Below are positions 17,002-25,796 of a stretch of 64,000 nt of DNA, one piece after another; the stretch's first letter is position 1, and each line of letters starts with the position of its first letter. Source of the stretch: GCA-003244245 sp050700055. GTDB lineage: Bacteria; Actinomycetota; Actinomycetes; Mycobacteriales; Pseudonocardiaceae. The stretch spans positions 40,052 to 104,051 of the forward strand of contig JBOHGE010000012.1 of the NCBI GenBank assembly GCA_050700055.1, read 5' to 3'. The position numbers were made by a program, and so were the translations under genes. Under the pieces are notes generated by a model. It was not told the DNA's origin. It made no database searches and saw only the letters and a program-made list of their open reading frames with translations.

Positions 17002-18308
17002 GAGTGGCGCTGCTTTATCCCGAGGTTTACGACATGGCGCGTTTCAAAGAACACCGGAAGGAGTTCCCGCCCTTCGGTGTGCTCTACCTCGCGGCCGTCA
17101 TCGAGCAGGCTGGTCATGATGTGGCGGTCAAGAAGGTCACTCCTCATGCGACCTACCTTGAGTTGAGCGACTACGACGCTATAGGCTTCAGCTTGGCCTC
17201 CTCTGCCACGTACGGATTCATGCGCGAGGCCAGGAACCGAAGCGTAATCCACAAGAATGCACTGGTTATGGTCGGTGGTGTTCACTGCAATTTCTACCCA
17301 CGGAGCACTCTCGACGACTTCCGTGCGCATGTCGCAGCTGATGGTGAATCAGAGGAGACGATCCTAGAGATACTCGACCGCGCAGACACCAAGTGGTTTA
17401 AAAACGTGGCAGGTGTGTACTGGCGGTGCGGCTCGGAGGTGCGCCACGAGTCAGCCCGTCCGTTGCTGCGGAACATCGACGAACTCCCGCTACCTGCGCG
17501 TCACCTGTTAGACATTGACGACTTCGTAATCTCTGACCGGCTCGCTGGCACTGACCTTCGAATGGTTCATGTGATGTTCAGTCGTGGCTGCCCCTTTCCG
17601 TGCAGCTTCTGTGCCGCTGGTCAAACTCGAATTCAGTACCGAAGCGGGGTGAGTGCTCGGCGCGAGCTGCTGCACCTGATCGACCAGTACGGGGTCGAAG
17701 GGTTTGCGATCGTCGACGATAACTTCATCGTCAACAAGAGCAAAGTCGGCGATATCTGCGACGGCATCGGAGATCTCGGATTGTGATGGTCGCCGTTGTC
17801 GCGCGTAGACACCATTGACGAACGCCTGCTTCGCAAGATGGCGAACTCTGGCTGCATCGAAGTGAAATACGGTATGGAGTCAGGGAGCGAGCGCCTGCTC
17901 AAAGCGATGCGCAAGAATACTAAGCAGGAGCAGATCAAGCGGGCTGTATATGCAACGGTCGACGCTGGTATCGAGGCGAAGGTATTCATTATTCACGGCT
18001 TCCCGGGCGAAGACGCCGAGACAACCGACGACACAATTAAACTGTTGACAGAGCTGGGCTCGGCCATCTCTCGCGTCTCATTGTTCCGCTTCGTGCCGTT
18101 GCCGGGGACGCAAGTGTACGACCAAGCTGGTGTCTACGGCGTCCGTGGCACACACCTGCAGTCTGACTGGGATGGCGATTGGTCGAAGTTTCACATCCAC
18201 CATAATGGTCGGCATTGGTGGGGGACAAGTTCTGATTGGGCGGAGACTGAACGCTCGTATCATCGGTTGCGCGGTTTTGTTGAGGATCGCTGGAACACCC
18301 AGGGCTAG
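16998..18308 (+). pseudogene. B12-binding radical SAM protein interrupted by in-frame TGA
   Basis: The frame reads through 435 sense codons with one TGA at 17784-17786. The N-terminal part is a cobalamin-binding fold (ALLYPEVYDMARF, FPPFGVLYLAAVIEQAGHDV, MVGGVHCNFYPRSTL). The radical SAM core has C198-x3-C202-x2-C205 in FSRGCPFPCSFC, binding the 4Fe-4S cluster. Downstream are FAIVDDNFIVNK and, beyond the TGA, WSPLSRVDTIDERLLRKM, IEVKYGMESGSERLL and KVFIIHGFPGEDAETTDDTI, all in the same frame. Relatives usually have Arg before WS, so a CGA-to-TGA change is the simplest reading. The downstream half could restart at the TTG at 17796. Reaction unknown; family members methylate or rearrange unactivated carbons. 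Confidence 0.8.
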
Positions 18309-18333
18309 TGGGCATTGTCGAACGAACACGTGC

Positions 18334-18339
18334 TAGTAT
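18334..18339 (+). promoter_or_regulatory. -10 element of a likely leaderless promoter
   Basis: TAGTAT ends six bases before the ATG at 18346, so transcription would begin at or next to the start codon. TTGTCG lies upstream with short spacing. This gives the AlkZ-like gene its own promoter, independent of the damaged genes before it. Confidence 0.5.
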
Positions 18340-18345
18340 CATGCC

Positions 18346-19497
18346 ATGGCTTACGATGCTCCAGTGGTTGTCGGTTTTTATGCGCTTGACGACAGTGGGG
18401 TGCGGCAGCTGTGGAACTGGCTACTTCGACGTCACGGCCTTTCCGAAGGCGCCAAATTTGACTCGGTTTTAAAAATTGCTCACGCCACCCTGGGGCTACA
18501 TGCGGCTCGATTGCCTTCGCCGTTTGCAACGGTGATCGCTCGCAGCGTGTCGCCAGCTGTGGCGCTGACTCTATTCGACACAGAAACGCATGCCGATTTG
18601 ATGACGGTCCGATGTATGCGAAAGACATTGCATACTCTTCCTCTGGGACTGGTGGCCGTGGCTCACGGGGCAACACTGCATTTTCGTGAACGTGATGCGC
18701 TTCGTGCGATTACTAATGCCAACGTTGGCCTTCGTGATATAGCGGGAACCGTGGACGCGATGGTTGAGCTACTGAGCCGAGAAGGTCCGATGTTGCATCG
18801 GATGATCGAAGCACGGCTTAACGCGCGTACCCCCGTTGTCGTGGTACGGCTTGCGCTCAAGCTAGCCTGGGAACAGGGGGTTCTGACGTACCGGAACGAT
18901 ACGGCTGGTTGGAACCGCGAGAATCGTAAGTTTGGACTGACTGCAGAAATGTACCCCGGCCTCAATATGTCGATGGACCGCGGCAAGGCGATGGGTGAGC
19001 TTATCCGTGAGTATTTCGACCGCTACGGACCGGCGTCATTGCGGGACGCCATGTGGTGGTCAGGGCTACCTCGAGCAACAATCGCCACTGCGATGAACGA
19101 ATCTGCGCGACGCTTTGTGGCGGTCCGCGCGCCATGGTGTCAGTCTCCGCTGTACATGTATGATGACCGGCATGATGAATTTCAGGACGCGGCTTCGCGG
19201 CCTCAAGTCTCCACCTTAAGTTTCTTGGCCCACGAAGATGTTGTGTTGAAATCCTATTTCGAAAGCCGCGGTCGATATCTAGGAGGTTTGCCGTCGGGAT
19301 GTGTATTCAATAGAATCGGAGAGGCGTTGCCAACGATCATGTACTGTGGTCAGATCGTAGGCAGATGGGCATGGGACGCAAACAAGATGTCCGTTACGTA
19401 CTCGATTATGAACGGCCATAATTCACCCGAGCTGCGCAAAGAGGTCAGACGTCAAGCAAAGGCACTCTCCGAGACGCTTCGACTCCGCTGGGTGTAA
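18346..19497 (+). CDS. Winged-helix AlkZ/YcaQ-like protein (DNA glycosylase superfamily)
   Basis: A 383-residue protein. The central stretch LIREYFDRYGPASLRDAMWW followed by SGLPRATIATAMNE is the hallmark of the HTH_42 winged-helix family, which includes AlkZ and YcaQ. These excise bulky alkylated bases and resolve interstrand crosslinks. The C-terminal IVGRWAWDANKMSV also fits. The catalytic QxQ-type motif of AlkZ is not obvious, so activity is uncertain. Base composition is distinctly AT-richer than in the glycosyltransferase genes on both sides, supporting transfer. AlkZ-like enzymes often give self-resistance in genotoxin clusters; here this is only a possibility. Confidence 0.75.
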   Translation: MAYDAPVVVGFYALDDSGVRQLWNWLLRRHGLSEGAKFDSVLKIAHATLGLHAARLPSPFATVIARSVSPAVALTLFDTETHADLMTVRCMRKTLHTLPLGLVAVAHGATLHFRERDALRAITNANVGLRDIAGTVDAMVELLSREGPMLHRMIEARLNARTPVVVVRLALKLAWEQGVLTYRNDTAGWNRENRKFGLTAEMYPGLNMSMDRGKAMGELIREYFDRYGPASLRDAMWWSGLPRATIATAMNESARRFVAVRAPWCQSPLYMYDDRHDEFQDAASRPQVSTLSFLAHEDVVLKSYFESRGRYLGGLPSGCVFNRIGEALPTIMYCGQIVGRWAWDANKMSVTYSIMNGHNSPELRKEVRRQAKALSETLRLRWV

Positions 19498-19534
19498 GCG
19501 CAAAATTGGGCGGTCGACTTGAGGCTGCTCACTG

Positions 19535-19852
19535 TCACTTCCAGGTCTGAGTCTCATTCAGTTCCTCCTTTTTCCGCAGCGCGTCGTCAATGCTGATCTC
19601 TAGGCGATTCGCGATCGCACAAAGGAAGATCAGCACGTCGGCGAGTTCTTCGTCGACGGTGCCGGTTACTGAAGTCGCCCCAATTCGCATCTTTTTGTGC
19701 TTGCGAACCGCTTTGAATAACTCGCCCACTTCTTCGCCCAAGAGGAGGCACTGCTGCACGACATCGAGATGGCTGAAGCCGCGCTCTTCCTCCATCTCTG
19801 CAACATAACGTTGAAGATCATCAAGCGCGGTAGCTTGCTTCAAGGGGAGCAC
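19535..19852 (-). CDS. MazG-like nucleotide pyrophosphohydrolase
   Basis: A 105-residue all-alpha NTP pyrophosphatase, starting at a GTG seven bases after GAGG. The metal-binding motif is complete: EEVGE (40-44) followed by DEELADV (67-73), the E-x2-E...E-x2-D pattern of the MazG/dUTPase-zeta superfamily. Such short members hydrolyse non-canonical or excess (d)NTPs to monophosphates. It converges on the AlkZ-like gene, 37 bases apart, and shares its lower GC content, so it likely belongs to the same island. Together with the dTMP-kinase-like gene it suggests a nucleotide-related theme. Confidence 0.9.
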   Translation of the reverse strand: MLPLKQATALDDLQRYVAEMEEERGFSHLDVVQQCLLLGEEVGELFKAVRKHKKMRIGATSVTGTVDEELADVLIFLCAIANRLEISIDDALRKKEELNETQTWK

Positions 19853-20335
19853 GTGGCTGCCTCACAGGGGGTGCAGCGCCCTGGCGACAGGGCGGCCGGT
19901 ACGAAGGACCGGAACCTAGCCAAGTCCGCTTGGGGAGCGCTACGTGTACAACCAGCCGCAGCCTGGGGATAAACGTGGACTCTGGCGCGACAAGCTGTGG
20001 ACAGTTCTGGCTTCCGGCGAAGTACGCCCAGGTCAAGGATGTGGATAACGATGGTGCGCCCGCGGGGCGACCCAAGGCACAGAGATACCCACGATCCGGT
20101 GAGCTGGACAGCGAACCGGTGGGTAGCGCGAGGCGCCGAGGACCTCGTCGAGCTGGTCGCCGGCGCAGGCGGTGCCGCGCCCCGCCAACTCCACGCCAGC
20201 GACGTCTGGCCAGCCTGAAATGTCGCTGGCGTCAAGTTTACGGCAGTGCCCCGGGCAAGCCGGCCAGGGAACACGCCTTGTCGGGTTGGGGCGGCAACGC
20301 CGTGTGATAGGTATGGCACCTGACCTCGGGATGGA
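19853..20335. other. Intergenic region without a supported gene
   Basis: No reading frame here shows recognisable protein character on either strand. TGTGGACAG (near 19995) and TGTGGATAA (near 20040) look like DnaA boxes, but two spaced words are too few to call an origin. It separates the AT-rich island from the GC-rich sugar genes and may hold the island's right border. Confidence 0.5.
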
Positions 20336-21253
20336 TCAGGGGTGGTCGGCCCAGGTGGACCACAGCGCCGTGCGGTCCACCTGGGCGCGCCGGGTGATCT
20401 GGTGGCGGGCGACGAGCGTGGCGGGCAGCCGGGCCGCCACCTCCGCGAGTACCCGCAGCCGCAGCCCGAGAGCGAAGTTGGGGGTGCCGGGGTGGTCCCG
20501 GCGCCACGGCAACACCAGAGTCAGAGCTGTGAAGCGGGCCAGCTCGGCAGCGGCCACTGCGGCAGGTGCGCAGCGCAGCAGGACCAGCAGCCGGTTGCGT
20601 TCGTTCCAGCGGTGGAAGGCCGCCGTGCCGTGCTGGGCCGAGGCGCCTCCGACGTGCCGGACCCGGGCAGCCGGTACGGCGACAACCCGGTAGCCGGCCA
20701 GCCGCAACCGCCACGACGTGTCGGTGTCCTCGTAGTAGCAGAACAGCGAGCCTGGCACACCGCCTGCAGTGCGCAACGCATCCGTGCGCAGCAGTGCCGC
20801 GCCGCCGCAGAAGCCGAAGGGCAGCTCCCCGATGGTGTCGTGGCCGTATCCCAGGCGGGTCAGGGCCACGCCGGTCGAGGTCACGATGCCATCCCCGGTG
20901 TGTAGCACCGAGCCCGCTGCGGCGGCCGTGTCATCGGCATCCAGGGCTTGCTCCAGCGCGGCGAGCCACCCCGGCTCCGGCGCGGCGTCGTCGTTGAGCC
21001 ACGCCATGAACGGCGTGCTGATCTGCGGTAACACGGCGGCCAGCGCGCCGGCGTAGCCGATGTTGCGGGGCAGCCGCAGCACCTGGCAACGATGCTGGGC
21101 GATCTCGTCAGTGGTGCCGTCGGTCGAGGCGTTGTCGACCACCAGTACCCGGTGCGGGCGCGTCTGGGCGGCCAGCGCGGCCAGGCAATGTCCGATCAGG
21201 TGGCGGCCTCGCCAGGTCACCACCACCACCGTCGTACGGGCGCCTGCGGACAC
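20336..21253 (-). CDS. GT2-family glycosyltransferase (rhamnosyltransferase-like)
   Basis: A 305-residue GT-A enzyme from the GTG at 21253; a longer in-frame version reaching 21727 overlaps the divergent gene and is not protein-like. Motifs: TTVVVVTWRGRHLIGHCLAA, VLVVDNASTDGTTDEI, NIGYAGALAAVLPQI, MAWLNDDAAPEPGWL and FCYYEDTDTSWRLRLAGYRV, all standard for GT2 enzymes close to the WbbL group. The divergent GT4 gene starts only 34 bases away, leaving no room for normal leaders, so one or both mRNAs are probably leaderless. Product glycan unknown; envelope polysaccharide is likely. Confidence 0.9.
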   Translation of the reverse strand: MSAGARTTVVVVTWRGRHLIGHCLAALAAQTRPHRVLVVDNASTDGTTDEIAQHRCQVLRLPRNIGYAGALAAVLPQISTPFMAWLNDDAAPEPGWLAALEQALDADDTAAAAGSVLHTGDGIVTSTGVALTRLGYGHDTIGELPFGFCGGAALLRTDALRTAGGVPGSLFCYYEDTDTSWRLRLAGYRVVAVPAARVRHVGGASAQHGTAAFHRWNERNRLLVLLRCAPAAVAAAELARFTALTLVLPWRRDHPGTPNFALGLRLRVLAEVAARLPATLVARHQITRRAQVDRTALWSTWADHP

Positions 21254-21287
21254 GGGACGGGACGGTACCCGTGCCACACTGCGCCGC

Positions 21288-22421
21288 GTGCCCGAGCTGG
21301 TGGTGCTGCTGGAGCAGCTGTTCGCGCCGGTGCCGGGAGGTACCGGGCGGTACTCCCGCGAGCTTGCCGCGGCGCTGGCGGTGACTGCCCCAGCCGGCTG
21401 GACGGTGGGCAGCGTGGTGGCTCGGCACGCCGACCTCACCCCGGCGGTGATCCCCGGCGTGGCGGGGCCGCAGGTGTTGCCGCTGCCCCGGCAAGCGCTC
21501 GTCGCCGCGTGGGAGTCCGGTATCCCGCTGTGGCCGGGTGGTGACACCGTGCACGCCCCGACCCCGCTGGCCCCGCCCCGGCCCCGCCGCGGTGGCAACC
21601 TGGTGGTCACGGTGCACGACACGGTGCCCTGGACCCATCCCGACGGGCTGACCCGGCGCGGGGCGGGCTGGCACCGCCGGATGATCGCCCGGGCGGCCCG
21701 CCGGGCGGGCGCGCTGGTGGTGCCCACCGCCGCGGTCGCTCAGGAGCTCCAGCGGCAGGTCCGTTCCCAGGCGCCGGTGCACGTGGTCGGGGCCGGGGTC
21801 AGCCCGGCGGTGGTGAGTGTTGCGGCCCAGGCCGGCGAGATCGCCACCCGGCTGGGCCTGCCGCGGCGGTACGTCCTGGCCGTGGGCACCCTCGAGCCCC
21901 GCAAGGGGATCGACACCCTGCTCGCCGCGCTGGCGTTGCCGGATGCCCCGGAGCTGCCGGTGGTGCTGGCCGGTCAGCCCGGTTGGGGCCGGGTCGACCC
22001 GGCCGCGCTGGCCAGGCAGTGCGGGCTGGATCCGGGCCGGGTGCAGGTGCTGGGCCGGATCAGTGACCCCGAGCTGGCCGTGGTGTTGCGGCACGCGGCG
22101 GTGCTCGCGGCACCCAGCCGCGCGGAGGGTTTCGGCCTGCCGGTGCTGGAGGCGATGGCCGCTGGGGTGCCGGTGGTGCATTCCGACGCCCCTGCGCTGG
22201 TCGAGGTCGCCGGTGGCGCTGGGGTGACGGTCCCGCGGGACGACCCGGCCGCGCTGGCCGCCGCGCTACGCGCGGTGCTGTCCGACTCCGGCCCGGCCGC
22301 GCGCATGATCGTTGCAGGTCTGCGCCGGGCACAGCGGTTCACCTGGGCGGACACCGCCCGCCGGGTCTGGGCGGTGCACGTCGAGCTACACCGGAAGTCG
22401 TCACGGAGAGTCCCGTCATAA
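21288..22421 (+). CDS. GT4-type glycosyltransferase
   Basis: A 377-residue GT-B enzyme starting at the GTG at 21288. Acceptor domain: LLEQLFAPVPGGTGRYSREL; donor domain: LAVGTLEPRKGIDTLLAAL and RAEGFGLPVLEAMAAGVPVV with the E-x7-E motif. The nine bases between its stop and the next start indicate an operon with the following GT4 gene and probably wbbL. Upstream, CCGTG-N-CACACTGCG also occurs before rmlD (about 1168-1182), a possible shared promoter element. Mannosyl- or rhamnosyltransferases of this type build envelope glycans; the donor cannot be read from sequence. Confidence 0.9.
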   Translation: MPELVVLLEQLFAPVPGGTGRYSRELAAALAVTAPAGWTVGSVVARHADLTPAVIPGVAGPQVLPLPRQALVAAWESGIPLWPGGDTVHAPTPLAPPRPRRGGNLVVTVHDTVPWTHPDGLTRRGAGWHRRMIARAARRAGALVVPTAAVAQELQRQVRSQAPVHVVGAGVSPAVVSVAAQAGEIATRLGLPRRYVLAVGTLEPRKGIDTLLAALALPDAPELPVVLAGQPGWGRVDPAALARQCGLDPGRVQVLGRISDPELAVVLRHAAVLAAPSRAEGFGLPVLEAMAAGVPVVHSDAPALVEVAGGAGVTVPRDDPAALAAALRAVLSDSGPAARMIVAGLRRAQRFTWADTARRVWAVHVELHRKSSRRVPS

Positions 22422-22430
22422 GCTCCCTGC

Positions 22431-23582
22431 GTGTCCGAGCCTCGGGTACTCATCGACGCGACGGCGGTGCCGGCCGAGCGTGGTGGCGTCGGCCGGTACG
22501 TGGACTGCCTGGTCGCCGCGCTGGAGGCCGGTGGCGTGGCCCCCAGGGTGTTGTGCCAGCCGCGCGACGCCGAGCGCTACGCCGCGCTGGCCCCGCACGC
22601 CGACGTGCTGCCCGCCGCCGCGCAGGTCGTCACCCGGACCGGGCGGCTGGCCTGGGAGCAGACCACATTGCCCTGGTTGGCCGGCCGGATGCGGGCCGAC
22701 GTGGTGCACTGCCCGCACTACACGATGCCGCTGGCTTGCCAAGCGGCCACCGTGGTGACGCTGCACGACGCCACCTTCTTCACCGATCCGCAGCTGCACT
22801 CGCCGGTCAAGGCCCGCTTCTTCCGGGCCTGGACGCGGACCTCGTTGCGCCGGGCCGCCGGCTGCGTGGTGCCCAGTGCGTCGGCGGCCCGGGAGCTGAG
22901 GCGGGTCGTGGGTGCCGATCGCCAAGCGCTGCACGTGGTGCACCACGGGGTGGATGCCGACCGTTTCCACCTGCCGTCGCCGGAGGAGGTGACCGCGGTC
23001 CGTGGCCGGCTCGGGTTGGGCACGAGCCGGTATGTGGCGTTCCTCGGCGCGCTCGAGCCACGCAAGAACGTGCCCGCCCTGATCCGTGGGTTCGCCCAGG
23101 CGAGCGCGAGCCAGGTCCTGGGCGATCCGGTTGCCCTGGTGCTGGCCGGACCGCCGGGCTGGGACCACCAAGTGGAGCGCGCGCTGGCAGCGGTGCCGCA
23201 CCGGGTGCGGGTGATCCGGGCCGGTTACCTTCCGTTGGGCGAGTTATCCGGTTTTCTGGGTGGCGCGGCACTGGTGGCCTACCCGTCGTTGGGGGAGGGT
23301 TTCGGGTTACCGGTGCTGGAGGCGATGGCAGCGGGAGCGGCGGTGCTCACCACCCGGCGACTGGCGATCCCGGAGGTCGGCGGGGACGCGGTGGCCTACT
23401 GCGGCATCGACGCGGCCGACATCGCCGCCGGGATCGTCGAGCTGCTCGAGGACCCGGCCCGCCGGGCTGAGTTGTCGGCCGCCGCGCAACGGCGCGCCAA
23501 GGAGTTCTCCTGGGCCGCCAGTGCAGCGCTGCACTGGCGGGTCTACGGCAACGCCATGGCGACCTACCGGCGATCCCGCTAG
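22431..23582 (+). CDS. GT4-type glycosyltransferase
   Basis: A 383-residue GT-B enzyme, GTG start. It opens with PRVLIDATAVPAERGGVGRY, nearly the same as the GT4 enzyme encoded at 3485-4609, and has FLGALEPRKNVPALIRGFAQ and GEGFGLPVLEAMAAGAAVLT with E-x7-E. It sits in the run of sugar genes between the GT4 at 21.3 kb and wbbL, all on the plus strand. The homologous opening shows what the start of the 3485-4609 gene should look like without its hairpin. Confidence 0.92.
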   Translation: MSEPRVLIDATAVPAERGGVGRYVDCLVAALEAGGVAPRVLCQPRDAERYAALAPHADVLPAAAQVVTRTGRLAWEQTTLPWLAGRMRADVVHCPHYTMPLACQAATVVTLHDATFFTDPQLHSPVKARFFRAWTRTSLRRAAGCVVPSASAARELRRVVGADRQALHVVHHGVDADRFHLPSPEEVTAVRGRLGLGTSRYVAFLGALEPRKNVPALIRGFAQASASQVLGDPVALVLAGPPGWDHQVERALAAVPHRVRVIRAGYLPLGELSGFLGGAALVAYPSLGEGFGLPVLEAMAAGAAVLTTRRLAIPEVGGDAVAYCGIDAADIAAGIVELLEDPARRAELSAAAQRRAKEFSWAASAALHWRVYGNAMATYRRSR

Positions 23583-23618
23583 TTCCACTGAGCGGTCCGG
23601 GGTGCAGAATCGGGCGCC

Positions 23619-24491
23619 GTGACCTCTCGCTATTTCTACGGCCAGGAGCTTGCCGTCGTGACGGTGACCTACTCGCCCGGCGAGACGCTCGAGACGTTCC
23701 TGGACTCGGTCGGCAAGGCGACCGGCAGGCCATTGCGGGTACTGCTGGCCGACAACGGGTCCACCGACGGAGCGCCGGAGCGCGCGCTGCACCGTGACGG
23801 TGTGCAGTTGCTGCGCACCGGGGAGAACGTCGGATACGGCAGCGCCGCCAACCGTGGGGTTGCCGAGCTCGGACCAGAGGTGGGTTGGGTGGTGGTGGCC
23901 AACCCGGACATCGAGTGGCACCCCGGCAGTCTCGATGAGCTGCTCGCCGCCGGGCAACGGTGGCCCAGGGCGGGTGCGCTGGGGCCGTTGATTCGCCGAT
24001 CTGACGGGACGGTGTACCCGTCGGCGCGGCTGCTGCCTGCCCTGGGTCGCGGTATCGGGCACGCACTGCTTGGTCCGATCTGGCCGGGCAACCCCTGGAC
24101 CAGGACCTACCGGCAGTCCGACACCGCCTTGGGTGAGCGGACGGCGCAGTGGCTGTCCGGGTCCTGCCTGCTGCTGCGCCGCGCCGCGTTCGAGTCCGTC
24201 GGCGGGTTCGACTCCCGCTACTTCATGTACTTCGAGGACGTCGACCTGGGCGACCGGCTGGTGGCTGCCGGATGGCTCAACGTCTACGTGCCGACCGCGG
24301 AGGTCACTCACCTTGGCGGGCACGCCACCAGCCAAGCCTCCGAGCAGATGCTCATCGAGCATCACCGCAGCACTTACCGCTACCTCGCGGACCGGCATCC
24401 CGGCCCGCTGCGTGCCCCGTTGCGGCTGGCGCTGCGAGCTGGGCTGGCCGGCCGATCGGAGTTGGCCCGTCGCGCTGCCCGGCGCAGATAG
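23619..24491 (+). CDS. wbbL: N-acetylglucosaminyl-diphospho-decaprenol L-rhamnosyltransferase
   Basis: Transfers L-rhamnose from dTDP-rhamnose to decaprenyl-diphospho-GlcNAc, forming the linker between peptidoglycan and arabinogalactan. The 290-residue GT2 enzyme has VVTVTYSPGETLETFLDSV, LLADNGSTDG (43-51), ENVGYGSAANRGV, NPDIEW (95-100, catalytic-region Asp) and YFMYFEDVDLGDRLVAAGW. The N-terminal pattern closely follows the mycobacterial WbbL as I remember it. The GTG start has no clear ribosome binding site; a leaderless start is plausible (CAGAAT lies 13 bases upstream). Position before manB and after rmlD supports the assignment, as does the supply of dTDP-rhamnose by RmlD. Confidence 0.9.
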   Translation: MTSRYFYGQELAVVTVTYSPGETLETFLDSVGKATGRPLRVLLADNGSTDGAPERALHRDGVQLLRTGENVGYGSAANRGVAELGPEVGWVVVANPDIEWHPGSLDELLAAGQRWPRAGALGPLIRRSDGTVYPSARLLPALGRGIGHALLGPIWPGNPWTRTYRQSDTALGERTAQWLSGSCLLLRRAAFESVGGFDSRYFMYFEDVDLGDRLVAAGWLNVYVPTAEVTHLGGHATSQASEQMLIEHHRSTYRYLADRHPGPLRAPLRLALRAGLAGRSELARRAARRR

Positions 24492-24867
24492 CGCCGGTCG
24501 TCATATTTATCAACGCTAGAATTGTTTCAGGCCGTCGGGTTCGCACTGCTCGGCGAGGCATCCACGCGACACCGACGAGTACTGGCTAACAGTCGGTGTT
24601 AAGCCGACTACGGGAACATGTCTGGCAAGGGGATCGGGTCCCTGCGTGGACGATCGAATGGCGGGAAGCACTCGGTTGGCCGATGACAACGACACGGATT
24701 ACGTGGAACCTTCTGGCGAAGTGTGAACTCCGGACGGGAAAGGGAGCTGGTTGCTGCTCGCTTGATGATGTGCCGTGTGGGTTGTGCGGATCATCGCTTG
24801 GATGAGCAGTGTGAACGTCGCGCGACAGCGCGTTGGTTGCGGTGTGGAACTGAGGGAGAAATGTAAA
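24492..24867. other. Intergenic region, possible gene fragment
   Basis: GC content falls sharply here. A plus-strand stretch from 24596 reads LREHVWQGDRVPAWTIEWRE and looks protein-like but then loses sense, so it may be a leftover of a small gene. Nothing is supported strongly enough to call. Confidence 0.4.
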
Positions 24868-25119
24868 ATGACCGAGCATGGCAGCTCCGCTCGTGAACCT
24901 GACCAACCCGGCGAGTTCGGTGGGCCTGCCCTCGACGGTCACGACCGCGGCGACCGCGCTGCTCACGTGACCGAGCGTTCCGGAGTCCTTGCTTCCGAGC
25001 CGGATGAACCGGCGGAATCAGCAGTGTCTGATCAATTTCCGCCCCGGTCGGTTGAGGCGATCGATGCGACTCCGCTCGGCCAGCGGTTCCGAGTCTCTGG
25101 CGAGGGATCTGAGGGATAG
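24868..25119 (+). CDS. Small acidic protein paired with DUF1036 gene
   Basis: An 83-residue hydrophilic protein, ATG behind AGGGAGAA. It is rich in Glu, Asp, Pro and Ser, with no hydrophobic core, and is probably disordered. Its TAG stop is separated by one base from the next ATG, so the two are almost certainly cotranslated. I recognise no family. Confidence 0.6.
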   Translation: MTEHGSSAREPDQPGEFGGPALDGHDRGDRAAHVTERSGVLASEPDEPAESAVSDQFPPRSVEAIDATPLGQRFRVSGEGSEG

Positions 25120-25120
25120 T

Positions 25121-25453
25121 ATGGAACTGCACTTCATCAACGGGTACAGTAGGCCCCTTTCGATTGCTATCATGTTCTATAATCCCGGCGGCTGTCGCGA
25201 CTACGGCCTGTGGGGCACGCGTGGCTGGTGGAATCTGAGCCCAGGCGGCTCGGCCTACGTTCTCAATACAAACAACCAGTACGCTGCTTACTATGCCGAG
25301 GCGACGGATGGGAGGATTTGGGCGGGTGACCGTGGTCCAGTTTACGTCTACCCGAATGCGTTCGACTCCTGTCTCAACATCGGGAGTACGGCGGCAAGGC
25401 GCGTCGGGATGAGGCTGGTCGACCTCCGGCAATCGACTTACCGGCTCATCTGA
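25121..25453 (+). CDS. DUF1036-domain protein
   Basis: A 110-residue protein with ATG behind GAGGGA. It fits DUF1036 over its full length: MELHFINGYSRPLSIAIMFY, CRDYGLWGTRGWWNLSPGG, YYAEATDGRIWAGDRGPVYV and FDSCLNIGSTAARRVGMR. The family is a small beta-sandwich with conserved aromatic residues, of unknown role, often encoded near secreted or viral proteins. No signal peptide is seen. Lower GC than flanking sugar genes indicates separate acquisition. Confidence 0.88.
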   Translation: MELHFINGYSRPLSIAIMFYNPGGCRDYGLWGTRGWWNLSPGGSAYVLNTNNQYAAYYAEATDGRIWAGDRGPVYVYPNAFDSCLNIGSTAARRVGMRLVDLRQSTYRLI

Positions 25454-25559
25454 CAAGAGCGGTGCCGGCTCAAGACTCACGCTCCCGGCTGGGATGTTGA
25501 GAAGCACCCCGATGGCTGCGTCACCCGGGTGTCGTACGATCGCCAGCGTGCGCTGATTG

Positions 25560-25796
25560 TCAGCGGAGTGGACGGGCGGGACCGAAGCCGCCGGGCGCGG
25601 GCTTGCCCCGACCGAAGACAGCGGCCGGGATGATTGTTCCGTCGGTCCGGGGATCCGTCGCTACTACCATCACTCGCGGGATCTGCACGGTGTCGGCCTG
25701 GTCCATCGGCGAGGTCGCCGAATCGGGAGTGACGATGCCGGTCCGACGAGCCCTTGCGCGAGCCAGCACCTGGTCAGCGCGCTTCAGAGCGTTCAT
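25560..25796 (-). CDS. Conserved small actinobacterial protein
   Basis: A 78-residue protein with an ideal AGGAGG site seven bases before the ATG at 25796. It starts with an amphipathic helix (MNALKRADQVLARARARR), followed by a GIVTPDSATSPMDQADTVQI stretch that looks conserved, then PRVMVVATDPR and a Gly/Pro/Arg-rich end. No known catalytic motif. Divergent from manB, 136 bases apart. Function unknown; the strong translation signal and orderly sequence make it a real gene. Confidence 0.72.
   Translation of the reverse strand: MNALKRADQVLARARARRTGIVTPDSATSPMDQADTVQIPRVMVVATDPRTDGTIIPAAVFGRGKPAPGGFGPARPLR

Noticed and set aside
19990..20050. DnaA-box-like words suggesting an origin
   Set aside because: Only two spaced imperfect boxes, no AT-rich unwinding region and no dnaA or dnaN gene.
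21254..21727. Extension of the GT2 gene upstream to give 463 residues
   Set aside because: It overlaps the divergent GT4 coding region and is low-complexity Arg/Ala/Gly sequence without family features.
24596..24805. 69-residue plus-strand reading frame
   Set aside because: The first third looks protein-like but the remainder does not, and no start signal is visible; kept only as a note.
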